64,000 bases of DNA from CBDCWQ01 sp965223435 (GCA_965223435.1 CBDCWQ010000019.1:186001-250000); one strand, 5' to 3'. Positions 37,959 through 47,539 are shown, numbered from the stretch's first letter. Numbers and translations are program-made. Notes: generated by a model from the letters alone, not told the origin.

Positions 37959-38780
37959 TTGGACCAAATTGCACAATACCAAGAAAAAGCCGTCGAGCTC
38001 TTGATGGGGTACGGCCCCAAAGTACTGCTCGCGATTCTCGTTCTCTTGATCGGTGGCAGAATCATCAAAGGCATCTGCAAACTGATGGCAAGGGCCCTGG
38101 AGGCACGCAAGATCGACGCCACCTTAAGGCCATTTGTCGTCAACACGGTGTCGTGGCTCCTCAAAGCTGTTCTTTTCATCAGCGCCGCAACCATGGTGGG
38201 GGTCGAAACCACGTCCTTCGTAGCGATGCTCGGCGCCGCCGGCTTGGCAATTGGACTCGCCTTCCAGGGAAGCCTCGCCAACCTCGCAGGCGGAGTTCTT
38301 CTTCTTGTATTCCGCCCCTATCAAGTGGGTGACCTCATCGAGGCCCAAGGGTTTCTTGGCGTGGTCAAAGAAGTACAAATCTTTTGTACGATCATCCTCA
38401 CGCCGAACAACAAGCGTGTGATTATCCCCAATGGCGCGCTATCCAATGGCCCCATCACCAATTACACCGCAGAGGGCCAGATTCGAGTCGATATGACCAT
38501 TGGCATTGCCTACGAGTCGAACATCAAAACCGCTAAAGAGATTCTCGAAAAGGTCTTAACTGAAGACAGCCGTGTCCTTCGTGACCCAGCCCCGACGGTG
38601 GCTGTCTCCGAACTCGCCGACAGCTCGGTCAACCTCGCGGTCCGGCCTTGGTGCGTACCGGACCACTATTGGGATGTGTTCTTCGACACTCTTGAAAACG
38701 GTAAAGCGGCTCTGGAGGCCGGGGGCATCAGCATTCCCTTCCCGCAGCGCGACGTTCACTTGTACCAAAAGGCGTCTTAG
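37959..38780 (+). CDS. mscS: MscS small-conductance mechanosensitive channel
   Basis: 273 residues, the standard small MscS size. TTG 37959 is fixed as start by GGGAGG six bases upstream. TM1 about 18-40 (LLAILVLLIGGRIIKG), TM2 about 60-82, and TM3 pore helix AMLGAAGLAIGLAFQGSLAN with the Gly/Ala packing pattern of E. coli MscS. Beta domain: FRPYQVGDLIEAQGFLGVV, then TPNNKRVIIPNGALSNGPI. C-terminal alpha/beta domain with VPDHYWDVFFDTLE. Opens under membrane tension to release solutes. Divergent from the ATPase gene across a 130-bp shared promoter region. Confidence 0.95.
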   Translation: MDQIAQYQEKAVELLMGYGPKVLLAILVLLIGGRIIKGICKLMARALEARKIDATLRPFVVNTVSWLLKAVLFISAATMVGVETTSFVAMLGAAGLAIGLAFQGSLANLAGGVLLLVFRPYQVGDLIEAQGFLGVVKEVQIFCTIILTPNNKRVIIPNGALSNGPITNYTAEGQIRVDMTIGIAYESNIKTAKEILEKVLTEDSRVLRDPAPTVAVSELADSSVNLAVRPWCVPDHYWDVFFDTLENGKAALEAGGISIPFPQRDVHLYQKAS

Positions 38781-39046
38781 CCAAAACCCAGTATTCCCTT
38801 CCCGCGAACACCTCACAGCGCTGTTTCTCTCGGGCGGCTTCGCCACGCCGTTTGCAGCAACATCATGCCTTTTGACGCCCAGGGTATGGGCCAGGTGTGA
38901 GGCCTGCCACACAAAGCAATTTAAATTGCGAATTTATGCCTACATGGCTTGATCTGCCTACAGAGGAGACACTACGCTTACATGACAGCCACGATGTCAT
39001 TCGTCGTTTTGTGGCCAAGGAGTGAGCTATCAAACGATCAACGCAT

Positions 39047-40429
39047 ATGCGCCTCAAGGCCCAGTTCATCGCCATCGCAATCGCCGCGTTTCCGGCGTGC
39101 TCTGGAGAACTTACGGGCCTCGAAACCACCCAAGACGACGGGACCTATGTCCTGGATGCAAACGAGTCAGACAAACACGCCGAATTTGATACCGGATTCA
39201 GCGGGTGGACGCCCAGCCCACAAACGGTCGGCGGAACCACTGAGGGCTGGGTCATCGTCGGCAACGATGGAGAACAAGCGGCCCGAAACAGCCCAACCGG
39301 AACCCGATACACCTACTACTGGAGGCTGAGCAAGCGGATTGACCTGAGCACGTACACCTCACCGGAATTGGAGGTCAAAGCACACTTTAAGGGGCACAAC
39401 TACAGCCACTACCGGATTCTGGTTGGCCCCGAGGAAGCAGGCCGGATCACTGATTTCGATATGCTTTACGAACAAACAGAGGGGAGTGAGGAGCCCAAAA
39501 TCACATCGCTCGACCTGAGCGCACACGTTGGGCAAATTGTCACTTTGCGGATTGAGCTCAAAAAACCCTACGGGCTCACCGAGAACAAGATTGGTCTATA
39601 TATCCATAGAATCGTTCTCAAAGAGCGCACAGGCGACCCTCGGTCTCTACGGGTGGGCGCTTTTAATATCCAGGTCTTTGGAAGAACAAAGATGGCCACC
39701 GATGCCGTACCACAAGTCCTCGTTAAGATTCTTAGCCGCTACGACCTCGTGCTGATCCAAGAAATCCGAGACTCAAGCGAAACCGCGATCTTGGAGCTCT
39801 TGGAAGAGCTCAACGAAAGCACACATGATCCCTATGCGATGCAGATAAGCGATCGTCTGGGTAGAACCTCAAGCAAGGAGCAGTATGCGTTTTTCTATCG
39901 CCCTAGTCAGCTTTCAGTAAGGGATGCCTATCATTATGATGATTCGCTCGGCGAAGATGGAGACACTTTTGAACGAGAGCCCTACGTTGTGCAATTTCAG
40001 TCGACTCGGCCACCGTTCACAGACTTTGCGGTTGTGCCGCTTCATTCGGCACCAGACCATGCGGTGGAAGAACTGACCGCAATGACCACCGTTTTTTCTG
40101 ATGTGCAAAGGCGGCTCAACGAACCAGACACGATTTTGCTCGGAGACTTTAATGCCAGCTGCAACTACGTATCGGACTCCAAGCTTGCATCCTTGCCTAT
40201 GAAGCGTGATCTTTCGTTTTCGTGGTGGATAGACCACGACGCAGACACCACGACCCGATCAACCCATTGTGCGTATGACCACATCGTGACCACCGGCGAG
40301 ATAACCGGCCGAGTGGTGGCCGACAGCGCCCAGGTATACTATTTCGACCAAGCGCTGGATCTGCCAGAAGATTTAACATTGAAAGTGAGCGACCACTATC
40401 CGGTGGAGTTACAACTGCGAATCGACTGA
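39047..40429 (+). CDS. DNase I-like nuclease lipoprotein with N-terminal binding domain
   Basis: 460 residues. Lipobox FPAC near residue 18. Residues about 40-185 form a jelly-roll-like domain (FDTGFSGWTPSPQTV, then ELEVKAHFKGHNYSHYR). Residues about 200-460 are an EEP nuclease of DNase I type with its motifs: VGAFNIQVFG, DLVLIQEIRD (metal Glu), HSAPDHAVEEL (catalytic His), ILLGDFNASCNY (Asp-Asn), CAYDHIV and KVSDHYPVEL (final Asp-His). Probably degrades extracellular DNA at the cell surface for feeding or biofilm turnover. The 3' end overlaps the convergent DUF2330 gene by 21 bp. Confidence 0.9.
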   Translation: MRLKAQFIAIAIAAFPACSGELTGLETTQDDGTYVLDANESDKHAEFDTGFSGWTPSPQTVGGTTEGWVIVGNDGEQAARNSPTGTRYTYYWRLSKRIDLSTYTSPELEVKAHFKGHNYSHYRILVGPEEAGRITDFDMLYEQTEGSEEPKITSLDLSAHVGQIVTLRIELKKPYGLTENKIGLYIHRIVLKERTGDPRSLRVGAFNIQVFGRTKMATDAVPQVLVKILSRYDLVLIQEIRDSSETAILELLEELNESTHDPYAMQISDRLGRTSSKEQYAFFYRPSQLSVRDAYHYDDSLGEDGDTFEREPYVVQFQSTRPPFTDFAVVPLHSAPDHAVEELTAMTTVFSDVQRRLNEPDTILLGDFNASCNYVSDSKLASLPMKRDLSFSWWIDHDADTTTRSTHCAYDHIVTTGEITGRVVADSAQVYYFDQALDLPEDLTLKVSDHYPVELQLRID

Positions 40430-42208
40430 TGAGCGACGCCGTCGCGACCAGAGCCAAAAGCCCATCATCACAAGCCAAGGAATGAAGGCAAAACGCAAAG
40501 ATGAACGTGACCCGTTAGAGCAACCACAGCCACTTCGAGTGGTGTCATTGTGGTCATCAAGCATACCGTCAATGGCACGGTCGTTGTCCACGACCAGTTG
40601 CTTCGCACTCAACTGCTCAATGCGAGTCGCTGAGGGCATCGAGTCAATGATGGGGGCATCGCGACGACCATTGGGACCGTATTCGATCCGCCGTCCGTCC
40701 GCCAAAACAATGGTGTAGCCGTCACTTCCAGGAAAGCCGCCCGCACCGCAGTGACTGATCAGCTTCGCTTGGTGAACATTCGAAACATCAGGAAGCTCAG
40801 TAGAATACGCGAACATGGGATCGACCGTCATTTCCTCGGGGTCGAGCAAGGTCAGAAGTCGAGTGAGATAGCCCCGTCGATCCATGAGCGCCTGTGCGCG
40901 CCTATCGGGCTCAAGAATGCGAGCCTCGATCTCATCGATCACGGATCCCGGGTTAATATCGGTGCCGTTGAAAGAAGACGTGGGACAAGAAGGACAGTCC
41001 GCGACCGAGGGGAAATTGCGCTCAAGAATCCCCCGCATTTGGGGACGGAAAAGAAGGGACGCCTCACTCAAGCTTCTCAGAAACGCACCCAGGTCGTTTT
41101 CTTTTCGCAGCTCGTCGAGATTCAACTGGCCTTCAACATAGACCTGTTCCTTCAAAATATCTGCCGGTCCAGCGTACTCTGTCACAAAAGCATGCCCTGC
41201 ATCGGCTTCGTCGATCGCATCGGAAATCAGCTGCCTGTAGTTTGAACCACCGGCGAGCCAGTCTATCTTCAGAACGTTGGGAATCACATGATAAAAGTTT
41301 TGAGGAATCGCACGCCCCTCGTCGGTCAACACGTAGGTCGTTATGGGCATGTCGCTGTTCGCGGCTATCGCAGTCAACCGAATGGGAATACAGGCCTCAA
41401 TCGTCTTCTCGGCGGGATCCGCGGTCATTTCAACTTCTAGCGGAGCAATCTCGCCCACGTCTGAGTCGTTCTTCAGGCGAAGCGCAATCAAAACGTCGCC
41501 CTTTTCCACATAAGGAACCACCGCATCCATCATCTCGTCTGTCACTTGGTAGTCGCGAGACTCGAGCCAGGTTCTCAGCTCCTGGATGGTCGAGCCCTGT
41601 AGAACCGCGGTTTGGTACGGCCCGACCTCTTTCTCTTGTAAGACTTGAACCCCTCCGCCTTGCCCCCCGCTATTGGCGGAAGCATCTTCGTCGAAGGTCC
41701 GAGCAAACTCGGTGCACATACCGATTTGCTCGAAAGAGCTCAGCTCAAAACGCGGCCGGGTAAGACGGTCGATTTGCGAAAACGCTTGCGTCGAACCGAG
41801 GCGGATATCCGTAGGATTGATCTGGAGCGGGAGGACCCATGCGAAATCTTCCGCCCGTCCCTGGTAGACGATGTTGATAATGGCCGTGACGGTGTTGTTC
41901 TTTTGATCCACGTCAAAGATGATCGCCTCTTCGGCTTGGTTGACCGGTGTAAGGCTGCAAAACAGGCCCCCGCACGCTTCAGCACGGGGCGTCTGAAGCC
42001 CGAGCCCGACCAAAACCAACGACAAGCCCATCGACAGGCGAACAAGCGCCCGCGCAGGTCTCCAGTGGAGGATAGGTCTTTCGCCCGCCGAACATCTCTC
42101 GTCGGGCGAATGTCCGAGAAGAGACATGCGTCCGAAAAACGAGTCGTTCGGAGTCTTCCAAGCGGCAGCGCCGCTGTTCATTTGATCAGGTCCGTTGGCT
42201 TGTGGCAT
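40409..42208 (-). CDS. DUF2330 exported protein with MYXO-CTERM-like tail
   Basis: 599 residues. A long N-terminal extension precedes the signal segment at about 55-78 (LSMGLSLVLVGLGLQTPRAEA). The mature protein starts CGGLFCSLTPVNQAEEAIIF, followed by YQGRAEDFAWVLPLQINPTD: the DUF2330 signature with its opening Cys pair. The C-terminus is SGCGCSN, a hydrophobic helix (FAFIPWLVMMGFWLW) and RRRRSS, the Cys / transmembrane / Arg-cluster layout of MYXO-CTERM sorting signals. I infer surface anchoring. GAGGAG sits immediately against ATG 42208, so the true start may be further in. DUF2330 function is not known. Confidence 0.85.
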   Translation of the reverse strand: MPQANGPDQMNSGAAAWKTPNDSFFGRMSLLGHSPDERCSAGERPILHWRPARALVRLSMGLSLVLVGLGLQTPRAEACGGLFCSLTPVNQAEEAIIFDVDQKNNTVTAIINIVYQGRAEDFAWVLPLQINPTDIRLGSTQAFSQIDRLTRPRFELSSFEQIGMCTEFARTFDEDASANSGGQGGGVQVLQEKEVGPYQTAVLQGSTIQELRTWLESRDYQVTDEMMDAVVPYVEKGDVLIALRLKNDSDVGEIAPLEVEMTADPAEKTIEACIPIRLTAIAANSDMPITTYVLTDEGRAIPQNFYHVIPNVLKIDWLAGGSNYRQLISDAIDEADAGHAFVTEYAGPADILKEQVYVEGQLNLDELRKENDLGAFLRSLSEASLLFRPQMRGILERNFPSVADCPSCPTSSFNGTDINPGSVIDEIEARILEPDRRAQALMDRRGYLTRLLTLLDPEEMTVDPMFAYSTELPDVSNVHQAKLISHCGAGGFPGSDGYTIVLADGRRIEYGPNGRRDAPIIDSMPSATRIEQLSAKQLVVDNDRAIDGMLDDHNDTTRSGCGCSNGSRSSLRFAFIPWLVMMGFWLWSRRRRSSVDSQL

Positions 42209-42509
42209 CGCATCTCCTCAAAAAAGCGGTTTTGACCGAAGGCTCAAGCATTCTTTGGTCCAAACAACGAACCAGCGTAGGTCCTCAGTGTTTCCGGTCG
42301 CCTAGCGATGCTAACGCGCAGAGGAGCGTTTGCCAAATGCTTCAGATTCTCGGCACATCTCAGGAATCTGAGAGGCCCTCGTCATGTTGTGGTGCGTTAT
42401 CCGATAGGTCGTGCTGCACGCCTTTTTGGGAAGATCCCGTATTCGCAGACGGTTGGAACGACCCACTCCGAATCAGACCGGCATGCGGGTATAGGGACCC
42501 CGCTAAGGG

Positions 42510-43772
42510 TCAGTCCACGCCAAAGCAGTAGATTTTTCCGATGCCGAGGTTCCGTCGCATCGAGACCGCGTCACACCTCGAATTGTGCGTAGAGTTCCAG
42601 TTCTGCGTGCTTGTCACGTAGGGATCATTGCCTTCCCAATCTGCGTGTCCCAGCCGGTGCGAATCCCCAGAAGCATTCGAGGTCCAGCCTCGGCAGGTCC
42701 TCCCCTGGGAAACGCGCCCGTCCGGGGTAGAGCCGGTCACGATGTCGTGGTCCGCGCGAATTCCACCCAAGTGAACCCCATTTTCGTGAATCATCAGCTC
42801 AGGCGCAATGCCTCGCTCATGGAGCCCGTCCACGTCCGCTGCGACTTGGTCGCCGTCATGATTGTACCAGGGCCCGCTTCCGATCCGATTTCGCGCATGG
42901 ACGGACTCGGCGCCCCCAACGGCATCCGCACTCAGGTAGGCTCGATAAGTTCGCTCCGGATAACCCGCGGCCTCCGCCAACGTCTGGCACCGCTGGTCAG
43001 CTCCCGAAAGACCGCCAAAATTGCCTCCATCTTCACCACCCAAGGAGGTGACAAAAAAGGATGCGCGAGACGAAGGCGCTCGCGGGCGCACAATCGTCAG
43101 GTTCACGGTGTTCGACACATCGTTTTGACCGTCCCCAACATCGAGTACACCTCGAGGAATACGAACCTGGACGGGACCGTACTCCTGAGCCTGCATAAAC
43201 AACTTCTTCGATCGATCACCATATCTTCGGATCCGCGTTATTTGCGCGTTTTCTACAAAAATGTCCCCACGGTCGAGCGCGCCCATGTCCTGGTTGGAAT
43301 AAAGATGAGCCTCAAAATAGAGCCCCGTGTGGGTCGAGCCCACCTGGCTCCTCAGGAAGATTGAAAAACGGACCGTCATCCAGACCTTGCTCCTCATCCC
43401 CTCCGTCACCGCTGTTCTGCTCGCCCCCGTCACCGCTGTTCTGCTCACCCCCATCATCACCGCTGTTCTGCTCGCCCCCGTCACCGCTGTTCTGCTCACC
43501 CCCATCATCACCGCTCTGCTCACCCCCATCATCACCGCTGTGCTCGCCCCCGTCTTCCATCCCTGAATCGGAATCGCCATCTAAGCCTCCAGATCCGCCG
43601 TCGCCGGGGAGGGTGTCGTGGCCGTCCTCAGAGCCAATGCCTGCATCGCCGACATTTTGGTGACCACCCTGTTGCTCGGGCGTGCCACGTGAAGCACCCA
43701 GACCGCCGATCTCAGAAGGACGCATATCGCAAGCAGACAACCACAACGCAGCCCCCCAACAATACCAACCAT
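42510..43772 (-). pseudogene. Lipoprotein with Gly/Asp repeat and lectin-like DUF1554 domain, two homopolymer frame breaks
   Basis: Read with two corrections this is one lipoprotein of about 420 residues. ATG 43772 (GAGGA just upstream) gives MVGIVGG; adding one G to the G6 run (43752-43757) leads to AALWLSACDMRPSEIGGLG, a proper lipobox. The second break is at a five-base A run (43364-43368, T5 on the coding strand): removing one base joins GLDDGPF to SIFLRSQVGSTHTGLYFEAH. Domains: SGDDGGEQN repeat (about 55-115), an Ig-like domain (GDIFVENAQITRI), and a C-terminal DUF1554/NC10-type lectin-like domain (FFVTSLGGEDGGNFGGLSGA, CRGWTSNASGDS, GKIYCFGVD). Surface-binding role inferred. Confidence 0.7.
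43402..43558. repeat. Tandem 24/27-bp coding repeats (about seven units)
   Basis: Units encode SGDDGGEQ(N) or SGDGGEQN on the minus strand. On the plus strand the unit core is CACCGCTGTTCTGCTC followed by GCCCCCGT or ACCCCCATCAT. Unit lengths are multiples of three, so copy-number change alone would keep the frame. All the repeats are open in at least two minus-strand frames. Confidence 0.8.
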
Positions 43773-44123
43773 CGCGTCCTCAGGACAAAACATTGATGCA
43801 ACTTGAGTCCAGGAAGAATCATACCCACGGCTTTCACAAGCTCGATTGTGCCACAGAAAACAGAGAGAAACATGCGTTGACACAGCGGTGGCTTTGCTCC
43901 TCAGCATGGCGAGGACAGTCCACCTCATGCGCAGTTCAAAACCGCGCGCATCGCTTGCCCAATAAAGCGTTGAGGCTGCGGTCTAGGAGAGCCCCTTGGC
44001 GTCAGGCCCTATGCAGTCCACGGAACCGGAAAACAAAGATCCATGGAGACCTGAATCATAGGGGTTTTTAGCGGTGTTCAGCGGCGGCCCCACGGGCTAT
44101 CAATCGATTTCGAAAGGAGCGAT
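43773..44123. other. Divergent promoter region of the sucrose operon and the repeat lipoprotein
   Basis: About 350 bp. Near the right end AAAGGAG (44113-44119) is the ribosome site of the glycosyltransferase. No operator or riboswitch recognised. Confidence 0.4.
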
Positions 44124-45426
44124 TTGTTGTTAGGGAAACGCCGCATTATTATGATTTCTACCCACGGGTACGTGGCGGCAAACCCCGAGCTAGGCCGGCC
44201 TGACACGGGCGGGCAGGTGGTCTATGTCCTCGAGCTATCTAAGAGTTTCTCGCGCCTGGGCTTTGAGGTAGACATTCTGACCCGGCAATTCGAATCCCAG
44301 CCCCGAGAAGAACGGGTGAGCGAAAATGTACGCTTGCTGCGCTTTCCCTGCGGCGACAGAAACTTTGTCAAAAAGGAACTCCTTTACCGCTTCATTCCTG
44401 AATGGGTGGACAACGCCGCAGTATACTTGGCCGAATCGAGCGCGCGCACCGCATGCATCGTGAGCCACTACTGGGACGCAGGCTTGGCCGGACAATCGCT
44501 CGCCAAACAATTCGGCATCCCTCACGTTCATATTCCCCATTCTATTGGCTCGTGGAAGCGGGACAGCATGAATGGGAGCCCGGAAGAACTTGAAGAAAAG
44601 TACAACTTCACGGCCCGAATCGCAAAAGAACGAGAGATCTATCATGATTGCCAACGGGTCATCGCCACCACCGTTCAGCAAGAAGCCGTTCTGCGAGGGA
44701 CCGAATACCGCGTGGCCCCGGCCTCGATGCGAACCATCCCACCCGGGTATGACGAATCGGCGCTTTTTTCCCCTGCCAGGCGAAGACCGAGAAGCGTTAA
44801 AAACCCGCCTAGGCGACCACGGAAAGACCGTGCTTGCGCTCGGCAGGATGGCTGCAAACAAGGGATACGACCTGCTGATTCGTGCGATGCCACCGGTATT
44901 CAGCCGTCTTCCGGATGCTAAGCTTATTGTTGCCGTCGGTGCCGCCAGACCGACCGACCGGGAGCAAACCCAAATCGAAGAACTGAAAGCCCTTGCACGA
45001 GAACTTCGTATTCGTAACAAAGTGGTGTTCAGAAACCACATCGCAAGCGATGAGCTTGCCGATTGTTATCGGTCAGCCGACGCCTTTGCACTCAGTAGCC
45101 GCTACGAACCCTTCGGGATGACCGCCGTTGAAGCCATGGCCTGTGGCACCCCTACCGTGATCAGCACCCATGGCGGGCTGTGGGAACAGGTGACCTGGGG
45201 GACCGATGCGCTGTACGCAGACCCCCTCGATCCAGACGCATTCGGTCACGCGATTCACGCCATATTGGCATATCCTCAAATTGGGCAAAAGCTTTCGAAA
45301 GCCGGAGCCAAAAGCGCTCGAGAAAACTTCACCTGGACAGGCGTAGCGGAGCGACTCCTTCGAACCATCGAGGAAACCTCGCTCGAGAAGCGACCGCCCC
45401 CGGACCATGTTCGTGCGGAAGCCTGA
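44124..45426 (+). CDS. Sucrose-phosphate-synthase-like GT4 glycosyltransferase (one-base frameshift at a T6 run)
   Basis: TTG 44124 or TTG 44127 follows AAAGGAG. Frame one encodes the N-terminal Rossmann domain: ISTHGYVAANPELGRPDTGG (donor-site GG), VSHYWDAGLAGQSLAKQF, HSIGSWKR, TIPPGYDESAL. At TTTTTT (44764-44769) the coding signal moves by one base and continues as FFPLPGEDREALKT, VLALGRMAANKGYDLLIRAM, SSRYEPFGMTAVEAMACGTP (the GT4 E-x7-E motif) and the C-terminus at 45426. One T fewer restores a 433-residue enzyme. Transfers glucose from a nucleotide sugar to fructose 6-phosphate; the family also includes sucrose synthase. First gene of a three-gene operon with sucrose-phosphatase and invertase. 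Confidence 0.82.
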
Positions 45427-45432
45427 TAGAAA

Positions 45433-46173
45433 ATGCACCGTCCGCCCTATCTGTTGGTTTCCGACGTTGATGGAACCCTGCTAGGGGACCCACCTGCGCT
45501 GCAGCGGTTTCGCCAATGGTTTCAGGACCAAAAAAGTCGATTGCGCCTCGTTTATGCTTCAGGGCGGTTCATCGCGTCGATTCGCGAATCAATACGACAG
45601 TCTGATCTCCCTGAGCCGGATGCCATCATCGGAGGCGTGGGGACCGAAATAGCCCTATGCGGCCATGACAGACCCGTCCAAGAATGGGATCGAAAACTAC
45701 AGGCATCGTTTAACGCCAGTGCGGTGCGGCGCTGTCTGTCAACCATCGAGGGGCTCACGATTCAGCCTGACCGTTTTCAGTCCGAACTCAAGGTGAGCTA
45801 CTTCTACAAAAACGCCGCGCCCGCAAAAATCGACTCTATTCGAAAACGCCTTGCTGCATCGGGCATGTCGTCCAGCGTGATATACAGTTCGAATCGAGAT
45901 GTGGATATCATCCCCCAAGGTGTACACAAGGGCTCCGCAAGCAGGTTTTTGGCCAAAATGTGGAACTACGAGCCCAATAATGTTCTCGTAAGCGGGGACT
46001 CCGGCAACGACATCAGCATGTTTGAGCAGGGGTTTCGCGGCATTATTGTGGGCAACGCACTCGAAGAACTCAAAGCGCGTTCGAACAGCCGCACATACCA
46101 CTCGGACCGATTCCATGCGAGCGGTGTGTTGGACGGAATTCAATACTGGTGGGAAAAGGATTCGATACCATGA
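45433..46173 (+). CDS. Sucrose-6-phosphate phosphatase, HAD family
   Basis: 246 residues, typical for bacterial SPP. HAD motifs: motif I SDVDGTLL (nucleophile first Asp), motif II LVYASGR, motif III Lys in HKGSASRFLA, motif IV VSGDSGNDISMF. Cap region GGVGTEIAL matches the sucrose-phosphatase family. Hydrolyses sucrose 6-phosphate to sucrose after the upstream synthase. Starts 7 bp after the synthase stop and ends in a 4-bp ATGA overlap with the invertase, so the three are translated together. Confidence 0.92.
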   Translation: MHRPPYLLVSDVDGTLLGDPPALQRFRQWFQDQKSRLRLVYASGRFIASIRESIRQSDLPEPDAIIGGVGTEIALCGHDRPVQEWDRKLQASFNASAVRRCLSTIEGLTIQPDRFQSELKVSYFYKNAAPAKIDSIRKRLAASGMSSSVIYSSNRDVDIIPQGVHKGSASRFLAKMWNYEPNNVLVSGDSGNDISMFEQGFRGIIVGNALEELKARSNSRTYHSDRFHASGVLDGIQYWWEKDSIP

Positions 46174-47483
46174 ACCTAGTTGATGAAGCCTTTGAAAAGG
46201 CGAAAGATGTCCTTCGCATGAACGTCACCGAGCGCGGCTTCACCGCTTGCAGCATGGACCATGACGACGTTCCTGAAAGCAACTATCGCAGCATTTGGGC
46301 ACGAGACTCCGCATTGACCCTGATGTGGAGTCTTTCGCTTCAAGACCGCGAACTCACCGAGTGTGGGCGGCGTTCACTGGAAACCATTCTCAACGCTCAA
46401 TCCCCGGACGGGCACCTGCCAAACTACGTGGAGGTACAATCGGGCTCTCCGGTGTACGGCGGCGTAGGCAACATTTCGGGTATCGACGGCGCATTGTGGA
46501 CCATCATCGCGGTGCGAAACTACGTTCGCATGACCGATGACACCGACTTTGCGATCCAGAATTTCGACAAGCTCCACCGCACCATGAAATGGCTTCGAGC
46601 CCATGACTCCAACAACTGCGGGCTCCTCGAGATTCCCGAAGCCTCAGACTGGATGGATCTATTCCCCCGGTCTTACAACGTGCTCTACGATGAGGTTCTT
46701 TGGTACCGAGCCAACATAGATTTTGGTGAACTTCGGACGCTCGTTGGAAAGCCGGTCGATCGCTACCTCAATCGCGCGGCCCGAATCCGCCAACTGATCA
46801 ACACGCAATTTTGGCCATCTCCGGAAACCATCGCCGAACCAGGCGCTTCTTTCGCGCAGACTCAGTACAGCCTCGGGCGCTCACGATACCTGTTGTCTCA
46901 AATTACCCCCTTCGGCTTTAGTTGGCGGTGCGATGTCTACGCAAACATCATCGCGTACCTCTATGGGGTTGTTGACGATGAACGCGCGCAACACATCCGC
47001 CGCTTCCTCCGCCAAAGCGGAGTCGATCATCCCTATCCGGTCCGTGTCCTGTATCCGGCCATCAACCCCGGGGAGCCCGATTGGCGAGACTACTTCCTCG
47101 TCAACTTGCAGAATCTCCCTCATCACTACCACAACGGTGGCATTTGGCCTTACGTGGGCGGACTGTGGGTTCGCTTCTTAGACCGGCTTCGCCGGCGCCA
47201 AGACGCAGAACAAGCGCTGCAAAGCTTGGCCGAGCTTTGCCATGCGGGCATCGACCACCCTTGGGAGTTCAACGAATGGGCGCACGGCACCACCGGCCGG
47301 CCCATGGGGAAACCATATCAAGCCTGGAGTGCCGCATCCTATGTCGCGGCCTACTTGGTCCATCAGGGTGACGAGTCCCTCGAAGTCTCAAGCAGTCCGG
47401 AAGAAATCGTCCAGCGAAAAGCCTCAGGTCTTCCGCCGACCATCACCAGCGAAACGCTCGATCTCGACCAGCCCACCGATTGA
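46170..47483 (+). CDS. GH100 neutral/alkaline invertase
   Basis: 437 residues from ATG 46170, which overlaps the phosphatase stop (ATGA) and has AAGGA nine bases upstream; the open frame begins 21 bases earlier. (alpha/alpha)6-barrel glycosidase of the plant/cyanobacterial neutral invertase type: NYRSIWARDSALTLMWSL, SPDGHLPNYVEV, SGIDGALWTIIAVRNYV, EASDWMDLFPRSYNVLY (catalytic Asp region), HNGGIWPYVGGLW, HPWEFNEWAHGTTGRPMG (acidic residue). Splits sucrose to glucose and fructose in the cytoplasm, no signal peptide. Combined with the two genes before it, this lets the cell make and retire sucrose, probably as compatible solute or reserve. Confidence 0.92.
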   Translation: MNLVDEAFEKAKDVLRMNVTERGFTACSMDHDDVPESNYRSIWARDSALTLMWSLSLQDRELTECGRRSLETILNAQSPDGHLPNYVEVQSGSPVYGGVGNISGIDGALWTIIAVRNYVRMTDDTDFAIQNFDKLHRTMKWLRAHDSNNCGLLEIPEASDWMDLFPRSYNVLYDEVLWYRANIDFGELRTLVGKPVDRYLNRAARIRQLINTQFWPSPETIAEPGASFAQTQYSLGRSRYLLSQITPFGFSWRCDVYANIIAYLYGVVDDERAQHIRRFLRQSGVDHPYPVRVLYPAINPGEPDWRDYFLVNLQNLPHHYHNGGIWPYVGGLWVRFLDRLRRRQDAEQALQSLAELCHAGIDHPWEFNEWAHGTTGRPMGKPYQAWSAASYVAAYLVHQGDESLEVSSSPEEIVQRKASGLPPTITSETLDLDQPTD

Positions 47484-47488
47484 GGCTC

Positions 47489-47539
47489 AAGCCGCGTGCA
47501 GGCTGTCCTCCGAGCGGGGACCCCGCCGATCCGCGGCTT
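47489..47539. terminator. GC-rich terminator hairpin between convergent genes
   Basis: AAGCCGCG (47489-47496) pairs with CGCGGCTT (47532-47539), and CGGGG/CCCCG pairs inside. A TTT follows. It lies just after the invertase stop and touches the stop of the convergent porin gene; likely bidirectional. Confidence 0.65.

Noticed and set aside
43402..43558. CRISPR array
   Set aside because: Units are 24-27 bp, contiguous without spacers, and encode a Gly/Asp repeat in frame.
43327..43663. Pro/Ser-rich plus-strand frames
   Set aside because: Low-complexity products of reading the Gly/Asp repeat on the wrong strand.
44235..45041. 268-codon minus-strand frame
   Set aside because: Spans the glycosyltransferase on the other strand, including its conserved GT4 motifs; a shadow.
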